Part shown: one piece after another, positions 34,060 through 41,410 of the stretch | Position numbering within the stretch: the stretch's first letter is position 1 | Layout of the letters: every line of letters starts with the position of its first letter | Origin: a virus | Length of the DNA stretch: 44,999 nt | Direction: 5' to 3' (one strand) | IMG/VR virus record: IMGVR_UViG_3300037010_003556 | Location: 1 to 44,999 of that record | Notes under the pieces: generated by a model | Database searches by the model: none | Seen by the model: the letters and a program-made list of their open reading frames with translations, nothing else | What the model was told of the DNA's origin: nothing | Made by a program: the position numbers and the translations under genes

Positions 34060-34146
34060 ATGGACTTCCTAACATTAATAGTAGGGACAATAATTGGATT
34101 ATTGTCCTGGGTAAAATCTTTATCCTACATCCTGAAACTGGATTAG
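34060..34146 (+). CDS. 28-aa membrane microprotein (candidate)
   Basis: ATG at 34060 after AGGAGGGACAGGAA, stop TAG at 34146, 12 bases past the amidoligase stop. The peptide (MDFLTLIVGTIIGLLSWVKS then SYILKLD) has one hydrophobic helix with a charged end. Together with the 22-aa peptide it brackets the amidoligase gene. Function unknown; toxin-like, membrane anchor or substrate are possibilities. Confidence 0.55.
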   Translation: MDFLTLIVGTIIGLLSWVKSLSYILKLD

Positions 34147-34160
34147 AATAGATTATCAAA

Positions 34161-34236
34161 GGCAAACCTCTGGACGACGGAGATATCCAAGTTTGCCAAA
34201 CCTGCGCACCGCTCATGGCCGTCCTTGATGTGCGCA
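34161..34236 (+). repeat. Two adjacent hairpins between microprotein and 75-aa gene
   Basis: Hairpin A 34161-34197: GGCAAAC/GTTTGCC with inner TGGA/TCCA. Hairpin B 34203-34236: TGCGCAC/GTGCGCA. Both are GC-richer than the local background and fill a 107-base gap with no ORF having a ribosome site. Possible structured RNA or ribosome-access control for the next gene. Confidence 0.55.
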
Positions 34237-34253
34237 AAACTTAGGAGAAGAGG

Positions 34254-34481
34254 ATGGAAACAACGATTATCGAGACAATTCGTTTTATCCGTGGAAATTT
34301 TGTCCGACAGCTTTATGTCGGACAAGAGGATGTTTTACTGATGAAAATCAGGGAGGATAATAAAGGACTTATATTTGGTGAGGACGTCCAGCTATACAAG
34401 CTGGAACCGAGGGAGGAGGAGCCCGAAGTGTGGGATCACTCCTACCTTTGGGCAGAAGGTCATTGGGAACCAATGCACTAA
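34254..34481 (+). CDS. 75-aa acidic protein, end of accessory cassette
   Basis: ATG after TAGGAGAAG. METTIIETIRFIRGNFVRQL, then a beta-rich middle and an acidic/aromatic C-terminus (PREEEPEVWDHSYLWAEGHW). Rich in Glu, Trp and Tyr. Not recognised. It is followed by two strong hairpins, so it probably ends the cassette transcript. Confidence 0.6.
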   Translation: METTIIETIRFIRGNFVRQLYVGQEDVLLMKIREDNKGLIFGEDVQLYKLEPREEEPEVWDHSYLWAEGHWEPMH

Positions 34482-34487
34482 TTGTTT

Positions 34488-34526
34488 GATACTATCCTGT
34501 ATCCACTATGGATACAGGATGGTATC
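34488..34526 (+). terminator. 17-bp hairpin ending the accessory cassette
   Basis: GATACTATCCTGTATCC (34488-34504), loop ACTAT, GGATACAGGATGGTATC (34510-34526): full pairing with one G.U. It starts seven bases after the 75-aa gene's stop. Followed by CAAAATATTC rather than a U-run. Confidence 0.7.
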
Positions 34527-34539
34527 CAAAATATTCAAT

Positions 34540-34583
34540 TATCCGATCTATCCAACGAATATATAGGTTGGATAGATCGGATA
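34540..34583 (+). terminator. Second hairpin after accessory cassette
   Basis: TATCCGATCTATCCAAC (34540-34556), 10-base loop, GTTGGATAGATCGGATA (34567-34583), 17 perfect base pairs. Together with the previous hairpin it insulates the cassette from the replication operon. Confidence 0.7.
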
Positions 34584-34658
34584 TGTTGGATAGTTGGATA
34601 TGTTGGATAGGTTAGATAAATAAAATACCTGTACAAACATTATCCATAAATGAAAACT

Positions 34659-34796
34659 ATAGGGACCACATTTAGCATTTGAAATCATAGGGGCCACATT
34701 TAGCATTCGAAATCATAGGGACCAAATTTAGCATTTGAAATCAATCTCAGCAACCACATTTAGTATTTGAAATCACAGGGGCCACATTTAGCATTT
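34659..34796 (+). repeat. Five tandem 28-bp repeats
   Basis: Consensus ATAGGGRCCACATTTAGCAT then TTGAAATC. Copies start at 34659, 34687 and 34715 (each exactly 28 bases), 34743 (32 bases, diverged start) and 34775 (partial). No spacers between them, so not a CRISPR array. They stand immediately before the replication-operon promoter and could bind a regulator or initiator. Confidence 0.85.
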
Positions 34797-34839
34797 CATT
34801 TTGTTTTTTAAATATGTTATGAAAAATATGAATTTTTTG

Positions 34840-34868
34840 TTGACAAAAGTAAAATTGCCTGATATTTT
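34840..34868 (+). promoter_or_regulatory. Replication-operon promoter (TTGACA-17-TATTTT)
   Basis: TTGACA (34840-34845), 17-base spacer, TATTTT (34863-34868). Same architecture as two minus-strand promoters. It follows the 28-bp repeats and precedes the first gene by about 140 bases. Confidence 0.7.
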
Positions 34869-35006
34869 TTCGACAAAAATGAATCTGACTCTAACAGAAA
34901 GGGGAAAACGCCAACAAAACAAAATAAAATAAGATTGGATAAATACTCAAAACAAGATTTGGACAAACCAAAACCCAAAAACCCAAAAATTCAAAAGGAG
35001 GATATT

Positions 35007-35234
35007 ATGAGTAGATTTTACGGAAATTTACAAGGAGATAAAGGAGAAGCAACACGATGCGGGCACAAAACGATCACCTCTCATGTGAGAGGATGGGATT
35101 TTGGAGTTCGGGTCACTGGATATATCAACAACGATGGAGAAGATTGCTTCGACATCGTACTCACTTCTGGTTCCAATGGGGATGGTGAAAATAAATTCCT
35201 GGGGAATTTTACCAGAAAAGATTTGGGAGAATGA
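35007..35234 (+). CDS. Conserved phage protein, unknown (MSRFYGxLQG family)
   Basis: 75 residues from the ATG at 35007, which follows AAAGGAGG; the in-frame upstream ATG at 34935 has no such site. The protein (MSRFYGNLQGDKGEATRCGH, then HVRGWDFGVRVTGYI) matches a small family I recognise from many phages and prokaryotes, with invariant RGEATRCG and a RGWxxGVxV strand. Function not established. First gene of the replication operon. Confidence 0.75.
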   Translation: MSRFYGNLQGDKGEATRCGHKTITSHVRGWDFGVRVTGYINNDGEDCFDIVLTSGSNGDGENKFLGNFTRKDLGE

Positions 35235-35292
35235 ATCAATTTGGGGGATACAGTTTCGATTTAGTATCCCCCAAAAATACAAGGAGGATTAG

Positions 35293-35709
35293 ATGATATG
35301 CAGAATATGTGTCCACTACCATAAAAAAATATGCAAAATAAAGCAAAGGGAGATAAAACCAGACACACCGAAATGTGATAATTTTATATTATCCAAAACT
35401 ATCGTTTGTATAAACGATCAGTGTTTTTTGGATATAGAAGCTTGTTTAGCCAGACGTAGGAAATATAAATGCCATTGTAAATATGGCGATGCAGTGAGAA
35501 TTTTTGTTGGACAAACAACGGATAAAACCAAAAAATTAATAAGGAGAAACAAATCATGCGTACAAGCACAACCGAAGACATCGCAGAAGCCTACAACATT
35601 TTCTTTGGAACAGACACCTTCACAGAATTTGATGAAACAGGATACGAATATCAATCCTTCAATCAAGAAACGGCGCTTATTAAAAGGGAAAGTTTCGAAA
35701 AAGAATTAA
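35293..35709 (+). CDS. Cys-rich small protein with unusually long overlap
   Basis: 138 residues, ATG after AAGGAGG. The first half has a zinc-like Cys pattern (MICRICVHYHKKICKIKQRE, later CINDQCFLDIEACL and KYKCHCKYGD). The last 50 residues are read from the same DNA as the next gene, which has a good start at 35556. One base shift before 35556 would bring a TAA into frame, so the end may be a recent frameshift extension. Function unknown. Confidence 0.6.
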   Translation: MICRICVHYHKKICKIKQREIKPDTPKCDNFILSKTIVCINDQCFLDIEACLARRRKYKCHCKYGDAVRIFVGQTTDKTKKLIRRNKSCVQAQPKTSQKPTTFSLEQTPSQNLMKQDTNINPSIKKRRLLKGKVSKKN

Positions 35710-35888
35710 CCAAAGAGGCCAAAGAAGTCATTGAATTCATCATAAATTGCCCAAATGAATTATTGGACATAGATGTTCGTGGATTGACATGGAACAAAAT
35801 TGTCCAACTTCTTATGAAAAGAGGTTGGTCAAATTATCGTTTACGAATCATTAACAAAGAAATTAGACATTTCTTGAGGACGATATGA
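35556..35888 (+). CDS. 110-aa phage protein of replication region
   Basis: ATG after AAGGAG. The C-terminal half (KEAKEVIEFIINCPNELLDI, then a GLTWNKIVQLLMKRGW helix and EIRHFLRTI) resembles small proteins found near early genes of many phages, with L-x-x-x-A-x-x-V-x-x-h-h-x-x-P-x-E-L followed by RGW-xxx-I-xxx-EIR. No biochemical role known to me. ATGA overlap with the helicase. Confidence 0.65.
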   Translation: MRTSTTEDIAEAYNIFFGTDTFTEFDETGYEYQSFNQETALIKRESFEKELTKEAKEVIEFIINCPNELLDIDVRGLTWNKIVQLLMKRGWSNYRLRIINKEIRHFLRTI

Positions 35889-37306
35889 AATCGAAAAAGA
35901 GAATTACCATAGAAAAGTTGGATGCAACCACCTCAAAAATAGATATGGGGGATTGGTCGATAATTGAACCTTGCTTATCGTACAAATCTTTTTATTACAA
36001 GCAGGGGAGATTTCGAAAAGAGAGGATAGATTATATCAAAAAATGTGTTTTATATAAGCGGGGGAAATACGCTTATATTCTATCCGGATTTATCCCGAGG
36101 ATAAAAGAATATTTATCAACAAAGGGGATTGGTCTTGAAGTTTATGAGGAGGAACCAATTGAATTCAGCTTTGATGTTATGAAAGCAGTTCGAATGTTTG
36201 CCAAGAAACAAATTGAACTGCGGGATTATCAATTGGAATTGATCGAAACAGGATTAACCAAAAAACATGGAATAATAAAAGCTACTACGGGGACTGGTAA
36301 ATCTTTTATTATTCTTGGATTGATTGCAAGTCTTGGAAGACAGGCAAATTGCCTCATTCTCTGCCATAATTCATCTATTGTCCAACAGCTTTATTCTCAA
36401 TTGAAGACCTTCTTTACTGCCGATTCTGTTTTGAAGCTGACGGGGGATACACCAGATGAATTAAAAATAAAAAACTTTGATAAAAGGATTGTGGTTGCAA
36501 CTATCCAATCTTTTGCAAAGATTTCACCGGATTTTTATATTGATTATTTCTTTGCAGTTTTTGTGGATGAAGCTCATCGAGTTAGTTCGTTGGAAGGACA
36601 GTATTCATTTGTTTTATCCAAGATGCTTGCACCGGTAAGATTGGGGTTTACATCCACCCCACCGAATCAAGACGATGCTAAATTTGCCTATGAGGGCCTT
36701 TTAGGGCCAATTATAGGCGAGCTTCCTTTAGAAGAGGCCATGAGTAAGGGGGTCATAGCAAAGCCTCGTATTCGGCTTGTTAAGGCGCAATTTCAGCCTG
36801 GTTTGAAAGACCTGAGAGACTATGTTCAGGTTTACTATGAAGGGATAGTTGCAAATGAAAGCAGGAATCAACAAATTCTTGATATTGTGCGGGACATAAT
36901 TGATAGGGAGGAGACAGTTTTAATTTTTGTAAATAAAATTGAGCATGGGGAGAACCTTGTTCGAATGGCAGAACAAAGGAATTTATCCTTGTTTTTTGTG
37001 CAAGGTTCATCCTCAGTAGAAATACGAGAACGAGTAAAATCAGAACTAAATTTAGGTCTGATTAAAGCTGTAATCTGTACTACAGTATGGAAAGAAGGAG
37101 TGGATATTCCAAATCTGCAAAATGTAATAAATGCAGGTGGAGGAAAATCAGAAATCTCTGTTCTCCAGTCTATTGGAAGAGGATTACGAAGAACAGAAAT
37201 AAAGGATTCATTGACGATATATGATTTCTTTGATTCTGGTCATTATTATCTTGTAATGCACTCCGGAGAAAGACTGTGCATTTATTTTGAACAGGAGTGG
37301 CTATGA
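35885..37306 (+). CDS. SF2 DNA/RNA helicase (DEAH-box, UvsW-like)
   Basis: 473 residues, ATGA-coupled to the previous gene. An N-terminal module (1-108) precedes the helicase core: LRDYQLELI (Q/motif 0, 112-120), ATTGTGKS (motif I, 133-140), VDEAH (motif II, 227-231), GFTSTPP (motif III), VCTTVWKEGVDIPN (motif V region) and QSIGRGLRR (motif VI, near 430). This is the RecG/UvsW-like superfamily 2 pattern. T4 UvsW and relatives regress forks and unwind branched DNA; a role in phage recombination-dependent replication is likely. Confidence 0.9.
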   Translation: MKSKKRITIEKLDATTSKIDMGDWSIIEPCLSYKSFYYKQGRFRKERIDYIKKCVLYKRGKYAYILSGFIPRIKEYLSTKGIGLEVYEEEPIEFSFDVMKAVRMFAKKQIELRDYQLELIETGLTKKHGIIKATTGTGKSFIILGLIASLGRQANCLILCHNSSIVQQLYSQLKTFFTADSVLKLTGDTPDELKIKNFDKRIVVATIQSFAKISPDFYIDYFFAVFVDEAHRVSSLEGQYSFVLSKMLAPVRLGFTSTPPNQDDAKFAYEGLLGPIIGELPLEEAMSKGVIAKPRIRLVKAQFQPGLKDLRDYVQVYYEGIVANESRNQQILDIVRDIIDREETVLIFVNKIEHGENLVRMAEQRNLSLFFVQGSSSVEIRERVKSELNLGLIKAVICTTVWKEGVDIPNLQNVINAGGGKSEISVLQSIGRGLRRTEIKDSLTIYDFFDSGHYYLVMHSGERLCIYFEQEWL

Positions 37307-38184
37307 ACTTTGAAACAGTGGATATAATCGAATATTTTGAATCTTCTGGAATCAGTTATACGGTAACAGGAAAAAATCTTTCCAAGGGTTGGATTGGAAT
37401 TCGTTGCCCATTTTGTGATGATCATTCCAATCATTTAGGGATTCATCTTGAAAGCAAAGTTTTTTCTTGTTTCAAATGTGGCACAAAAGGAAACATTATT
37501 AAACTGATTCAAGAGTTGGAGGATGTGGATTGGAAAAAAGCTATTTCTATTATCCAACAATATTCTGGTTCTGTTTTGAATTATGAAAACAAGCAGGAAA
37601 TAGTATCCAACAAATTTCCAAAAATGAATCCTTTAGGTGTTTTGCACAAGGAATACCTTGCTTCTCGTGGTTTTGATCCAGAATTATTGGAACGAAAATA
37701 TAAATTAAAGACAGGGGGTAATTTTACAAAATATCAAACTCGTTTAATTATCCCGTTCTTTGAAAATAGAAAAATGATCACGTTTACAAGTAGGGATATT
37801 TCTGGAAAGTCTGAAATAAAATATTTGCATCCATCAAGAACAGAAACTGTGATCACTCCAAAAGATACAGTTTTTAATATCGACACAGTTCGAAATTCTT
37901 GTTTGGTTGTGGAAGGATGTTTTGACGTTTTTCGAATGGGGGATGGTGCAGTTTCTTTATCTGGTACTAAATATACACAAAGACAGGTGAGTCTATTATC
38001 CAAGATCGATAGAGTTTTTGTTTTATTTGATCCAGAACCTGTTGCACAAGCACAGGCAAAGAAACTTGGAAATGAATTATCATTTTTAACGAGAGTGGAG
38101 GTCATACAACTTGATCTGGATAGAGACCCTGCTGATATGACTGAACAAGAGGCTATTGAATTGAAAAAGGAGCTTTCCCTATGA
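37303..38184 (+). CDS. DNA primase (CHC2 zinc finger + TOPRIM)
   Basis: 293 residues from ATG at 37303, five bases after ACAGGAG and overlapping the helicase stop; a GTG two codons earlier is less likely. The zinc-binding domain has CPFC (35-38), H41 and H44, then CFKC (56-59). The TOPRIM domain includes LVVEGCFDVFRMGDGAV (Glu of VEG) and VFVLFDPEPVAQAQAKKL, with DPE instead of the usual DxD. It makes RNA primers for the lagging strand; the helicase it would pair with is encoded three genes downstream. Length is like short phage primases. Confidence 0.9.
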   Translation: MNFETVDIIEYFESSGISYTVTGKNLSKGWIGIRCPFCDDHSNHLGIHLESKVFSCFKCGTKGNIIKLIQELEDVDWKKAISIIQQYSGSVLNYENKQEIVSNKFPKMNPLGVLHKEYLASRGFDPELLERKYKLKTGGNFTKYQTRLIIPFFENRKMITFTSRDISGKSEIKYLHPSRTETVITPKDTVFNIDTVRNSCLVVEGCFDVFRMGDGAVSLSGTKYTQRQVSLLSKIDRVFVLFDPEPVAQAQAKKLGNELSFLTRVEVIQLDLDRDPADMTEQEAIELKKELSL

Positions 38185-38570
38185 AATTTTTAAATTGTTA
38201 CACCAAACTTTTTGGGAAAAATAGAAGAAATTTGTTTTTGAAAACAATTATTGAGATGAATTATCATTCGATCAACAATTTTTGCGTTAAAAATGATATA
38301 TATAGACACAGAATTAGACAATTAATTGCTGGGGAGAATCCAACTGAAATAGAGGCTAATTTCCTGGCTAAATTACTAAAAATCGATCCAAAGGAGCTTT
38401 TTTATGGCTATAAAATTGATAAAGAGAAAGGGGATAACAAGAACAAAACTAAATCAAGGACTCAAAAACAGAATCGAAAAAGAAAAAAGATCAAAGAAGC
38501 AAAAAGAGTTTATCCACAGAAAAAATCTGTGGGAAAAAGTAAAGAAGAGCAAATTTTCTATTATCTATGA
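38181..38570 (+). CDS. HTH-domain protein with Lys-rich tail
   Basis: 129 residues, ATGA-overlapping the primase, AAAAGGAG upstream. Residues about 20-75 show a Cro/CI-like helix-turn-helix layout (MNYHSINNFCVKNDIYRHRI, then RQLIAGENPTEIEANFLAKL, LKIDPKELFYGY). The final 50 residues are a Lys/Arg-rich tail and share their DNA with the next gene in another frame for 167 bases. It may regulate or bind DNA. Either the tail is real, or overprinting of one gene by the other occurred. Confidence 0.65.
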   Translation: MKFLNCYTKLFGKNRRNLFLKTIIEMNYHSINNFCVKNDIYRHRIRQLIAGENPTEIEANFLAKLLKIDPKELFYGYKIDKEKGDNKNKTKSRTQKQNRKRKKIKEAKRVYPQKKSVGKSKEEQIFYYL

Positions 38571-39195
38571 ATCTTATTATGATGGATTGATTAAACCAAA
38601 AAGTACGAAAACACAAGAATTTTGGCAATTGAACAGCTTTGAAGATTCTGTGTTGTATTTACGAAGGGCTTTATCCGGAACCTTGTTCAATGATCTTCCA
38701 CTTCCAGAAGAATATAATCCTTTGGTGGATACACGTTTTACAATTGATGATATCCTCAAAGCAATTGAAATTCATAAAATTGCTTTGACCAAAGATTATT
38801 ATCCAACCAATAAACGAATTTTGAAAGTGCATCTTAATTCGTTTCTTTTGAACATCTATACAAAAACACCAATGATGTTCAGCTTCCTTGCTTATTGGAC
38901 AATATTTGATTTGCAACCAAAAATTCCAAGGATTGATTCTGTAAATACCGGTTTGTTGGATAAATTGATGGTGGAGTTTAAGGAAACTCTTCCAATTCGA
39001 CAACAAAACATGGCACTAAAAACGTTGGATAATGTTGTAAATGATATTGGAACAACACGAAGCATTGTTTCAATATCATGGGAATCTGCTCTCCTTCGTT
39101 ATATGAAGGAAGAGTGTTTGTATCCGTCAGATTTGGTGAACTTTAAGTTTCGCAAACAATTTGTGAAATATTACAAAAGGAGATATGAATCATGA
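38404..39195 (+). CDS. Replication-associated protein, possible helicase loader
   Basis: 263 residues; ATG at 38404 after AAGGAG, overlapping the HTH gene out of frame. Its first 60 residues are basic; the body is helical (FEDSVLYLRRALSGTLFNDL, DILKAIEIHKIALTKDYYPT, MVEFKETLPIRQQNMALKTL). No motif recognised. It lies between primase and replicative helicase, the place where loaders of DnaD/DnaC/gp59 type are often found, so loader is a guess by position. It is ATGA-coupled to the helicase. Confidence 0.65.
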   Translation: MAIKLIKRKGITRTKLNQGLKNRIEKEKRSKKQKEFIHRKNLWEKVKKSKFSIIYESYYDGLIKPKSTKTQEFWQLNSFEDSVLYLRRALSGTLFNDLPLPEEYNPLVDTRFTIDDILKAIEIHKIALTKDYYPTNKRILKVHLNSFLLNIYTKTPMMFSFLAYWTIFDLQPKIPRIDSVNTGLLDKLMVEFKETLPIRQQNMALKTLDNVVNDIGTTRSIVSISWESALLRYMKEECLYPSDLVNFKFRKQFVKYYKRRYES

Positions 39196-40718
39196 AAATC
39201 AATAGAATCAAGGTGGATTCTTCTATTGAAAAAAGGATTCTTGCTGGATTAGTTGTATCAAAGGAATTTTTAGAAAAAGTTTATCCAATTTTGAATATGA
39301 ACTATTTTGATACTCCTTACATTAAATCATTGGTACAACTTGCATCATTGTTCTATGAAACTTATTCTGAGCCTCCAATGGAACATATACGAGAAATGGT
39401 TCTTGGAGAATTCCGGGGTAATGATTCGTTGGATGCAATGCTAAAAGTTGTCGATGATATTTTATCCCTCTATAAAACAGGAAGTTTTAACATTGAATAC
39501 ATGATCGATCAGGTGATTTCTTTCTTCAAAAAGAAAGAATTGGAAATCATCATGAACAATGTGAAAATTTACATTGATAGGGGAGATGTGGATAAAGCGG
39601 AACAAGAAATTGTGTCGTTCCATAAAATAACGAAACCAACCTTTGAAGAAAGCGACTTTATTTTTTCTGAATCCGCAATTCTTTCTGTAGGTACAAACGA
39701 GGATGATAATTCTCTTTTAAAGATGACAAAGGATTTAGGAAAATTTATTGGAGGATTAAATAGAGGCTGGCTTGTTGGAATTTCTGGACCATTCAAAAGA
39801 GGAAAATCTTGGCTATTAAACGAATTTGCTGTTATTGCTGCTTTATCCAGTTTGAGAGTGGCATATTTTTCATTGGAAATGAGTGCTGTGGATGTAAGGA
39901 AAAGACTTTATCAAAGATTAACTGGAACATCGGATAATTCTGGTTTAGCCATTTTTCCATGCTTTGATTGCAAAAAGAATCAGAATGGTTGTTGTACGAA
40001 TCCACAAAGAGTAAACAAACATCCATTCAAAGGAGAAAGAACTGGTAAAAACTATAAACCTTGTTCCATTTGCAGAACTATTGAGGAGAACAAAAAAGAT
40101 TATGAAGTTGCTATTTGGAAAGAGGAAATAAATGTTCCAAAATTATCCACAGCAATTGTTCATGAAAAAATCGCTGCTTTACAGAAAATTGGAAAAGTGA
40201 ACATCTGGTTGAAAACAAAACCAAGATTTTCTGCTGCTGTAAAGGATATTGAAGCTGATCTGGATAATTTGGAAATCTCCAACAGTTTTATTCCAGATGT
40301 AATTATTATCGATTATGCGGATATTTTACAAGCCGACGATAATACTTTGGTTGGAGTACAAAAAGAAGATGAGGTCTGGATGGCTTTAGCACGAATGGCA
40401 ACGAAACGAAATGCTTTAGTGATTACAGCTACACAATTAAACAAGGATTCTTTGTCTGCAAAACAAATCAGTGTCTCTCATACAGCCAAATGGATAGGTA
40501 AATTGGCTCATATCGATGTAATGCTTGCTCTAAATCAAACACCTGAAGAGAAAGCTGTTGGATTAATGAGAATGTCTGTTATCGAACATCGTCACAAACG
40601 ATTTATCGAAACACAGAATTGTTATATCCTGCAGAATTTAAGTGTTGGTCAGCCAAATTTGGATTCATACGTGGAGGATGAAAATGATAATCAATACTTC
40701 GTACCAAATAAAAATTGA
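39192..40718 (+). CDS. DnaB-type replicative helicase with zinc-finger insertion
   Basis: 508 residues. N-terminal region (1-150) is DnaB-N-like helical. The RecA-type core has Walker A GISGPFKRGKSW (196-207), SLEM (227-230) catalytic Glu, Walker B VIIIDYADIL (370-379), TATQ (412-415) and basic RHKR (467-470) candidate Arg finger. Between core strands, residues 256-296 form an insertion with C257xxC260, C267/C268 and C291xxC294, a zinc knuckle not usual in DnaB. Works as the fork helicase with the primase upstream. Confidence 0.9.
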   Translation: MKINRIKVDSSIEKRILAGLVVSKEFLEKVYPILNMNYFDTPYIKSLVQLASLFYETYSEPPMEHIREMVLGEFRGNDSLDAMLKVVDDILSLYKTGSFNIEYMIDQVISFFKKKELEIIMNNVKIYIDRGDVDKAEQEIVSFHKITKPTFEESDFIFSESAILSVGTNEDDNSLLKMTKDLGKFIGGLNRGWLVGISGPFKRGKSWLLNEFAVIAALSSLRVAYFSLEMSAVDVRKRLYQRLTGTSDNSGLAIFPCFDCKKNQNGCCTNPQRVNKHPFKGERTGKNYKPCSICRTIEENKKDYEVAIWKEEINVPKLSTAIVHEKIAALQKIGKVNIWLKTKPRFSAAVKDIEADLDNLEISNSFIPDVIIIDYADILQADDNTLVGVQKEDEVWMALARMATKRNALVITATQLNKDSLSAKQISVSHTAKWIGKLAHIDVMLALNQTPEEKAVGLMRMSVIEHRHKRFIETQNCYILQNLSVGQPNLDSYVEDENDNQYFVPNKN

Positions 40719-40872
40719 TGAAAATCTTTGGTTTGGGGAGGATGAAAATGCAAAACGAATATTTTTCGATGTTGTGTTAAGAGAAGGAATTGTTCTCCAT
40801 TCAAATGAAATTGGAGAGGAAATATCTGATAATGTAAAATTTTTATCAGCGCAAATTGTGGAGGATGTATGA
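40684..40872 (+). CDS. 62-aa protein overlapping helicase end
   Basis: ATG at 40684, after GTGGAGGATGAA; it overlaps the last 35 bases of the helicase gene. The sequence has alternating short strands (MIINTSYQIKIDENLWFGED, then VVLREGIVLHSNEIGEEI) and is acidic. No family recognised. ATGA overlap with the following gene shows it belongs to the operon. Confidence 0.65.
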   Translation: MIINTSYQIKIDENLWFGEDENAKRIFFDVVLREGIVLHSNEIGEEISDNVKFLSAQIVEDV

Positions 40873-41372
40873 AAAATCTCGAAGTATGGCCCGGAGATAA
40901 AACACAAAAAGTTATTGGAGTAAACTGGAACCGTATAAAAGAGTTTTCAGAATTAAAACCTCTTATTGAGGAATACAAAAAGGATGTTTATATTTTTGGC
41001 GATGCTATGTATCCACCAATCATTTCGGATAAAGTTGGAGGTTATTTCCTATGGCACAATAAAAAGAATTTTATTGGTCGGGAGTATATGTGTCTATTTA
41101 ATTCGTATTATTGCGAATTGATATTTGAAATCGTTCATCAGGATCAAATTGTACCAACGTATCAGCTTGCTAATCAAACCGTTGTTGATGGATACTCAGG
41201 AATCATCACACTTGTATTTGAGAATGCGTATGCTTTTAATAAACGCATCATAAATCAGTTAATTATTGATGATTTTAGAATGGTGCTGAAGTCTCCAGTT
41301 AAACGAAAATATCAAAGTTATCCAGACAAACTGGTTGATTACTGTGATATACTCAAATTGAAGTCTCAATAA
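40869..41372 (+). CDS. 167-aa hypothetical protein in replication operon
   Basis: ATGA-coupled to the previous gene. The sequence (MKNLEVWPGDKTQKVIGVNW, then FIGREYMCLFNSYYCELIFE and GIITLVFENAYAFNKRIINQ) is mixed alpha/beta with several Tyr/Phe. Not recognised. It precedes the AT-hook protein by 38 bases. Confidence 0.65.
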   Translation: MKNLEVWPGDKTQKVIGVNWNRIKEFSELKPLIEEYKKDVYIFGDAMYPPIISDKVGGYFLWHNKKNFIGREYMCLFNSYYCELIFEIVHQDQIVPTYQLANQTVVDGYSGIITLVFENAYAFNKRIINQLIIDDFRMVLKSPVKRKYQSYPDKLVDYCDILKLKSQ

Positions 41373-41410
41373 GAGGCTGATTACAACAATCAAATGAAAG
41401 GAAGGGACAA

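Noticed and set aside
34659-34796. CRISPR array
   Set aside because: The 28-bp units are directly adjacent with no unique spacers.
34659-34796. End of an IS21-family element (multiple terminal repeats of GGGGCCAC-type sequence)
   Set aside because: Resemblance is only in general style; no transposase gene or opposite end is present.
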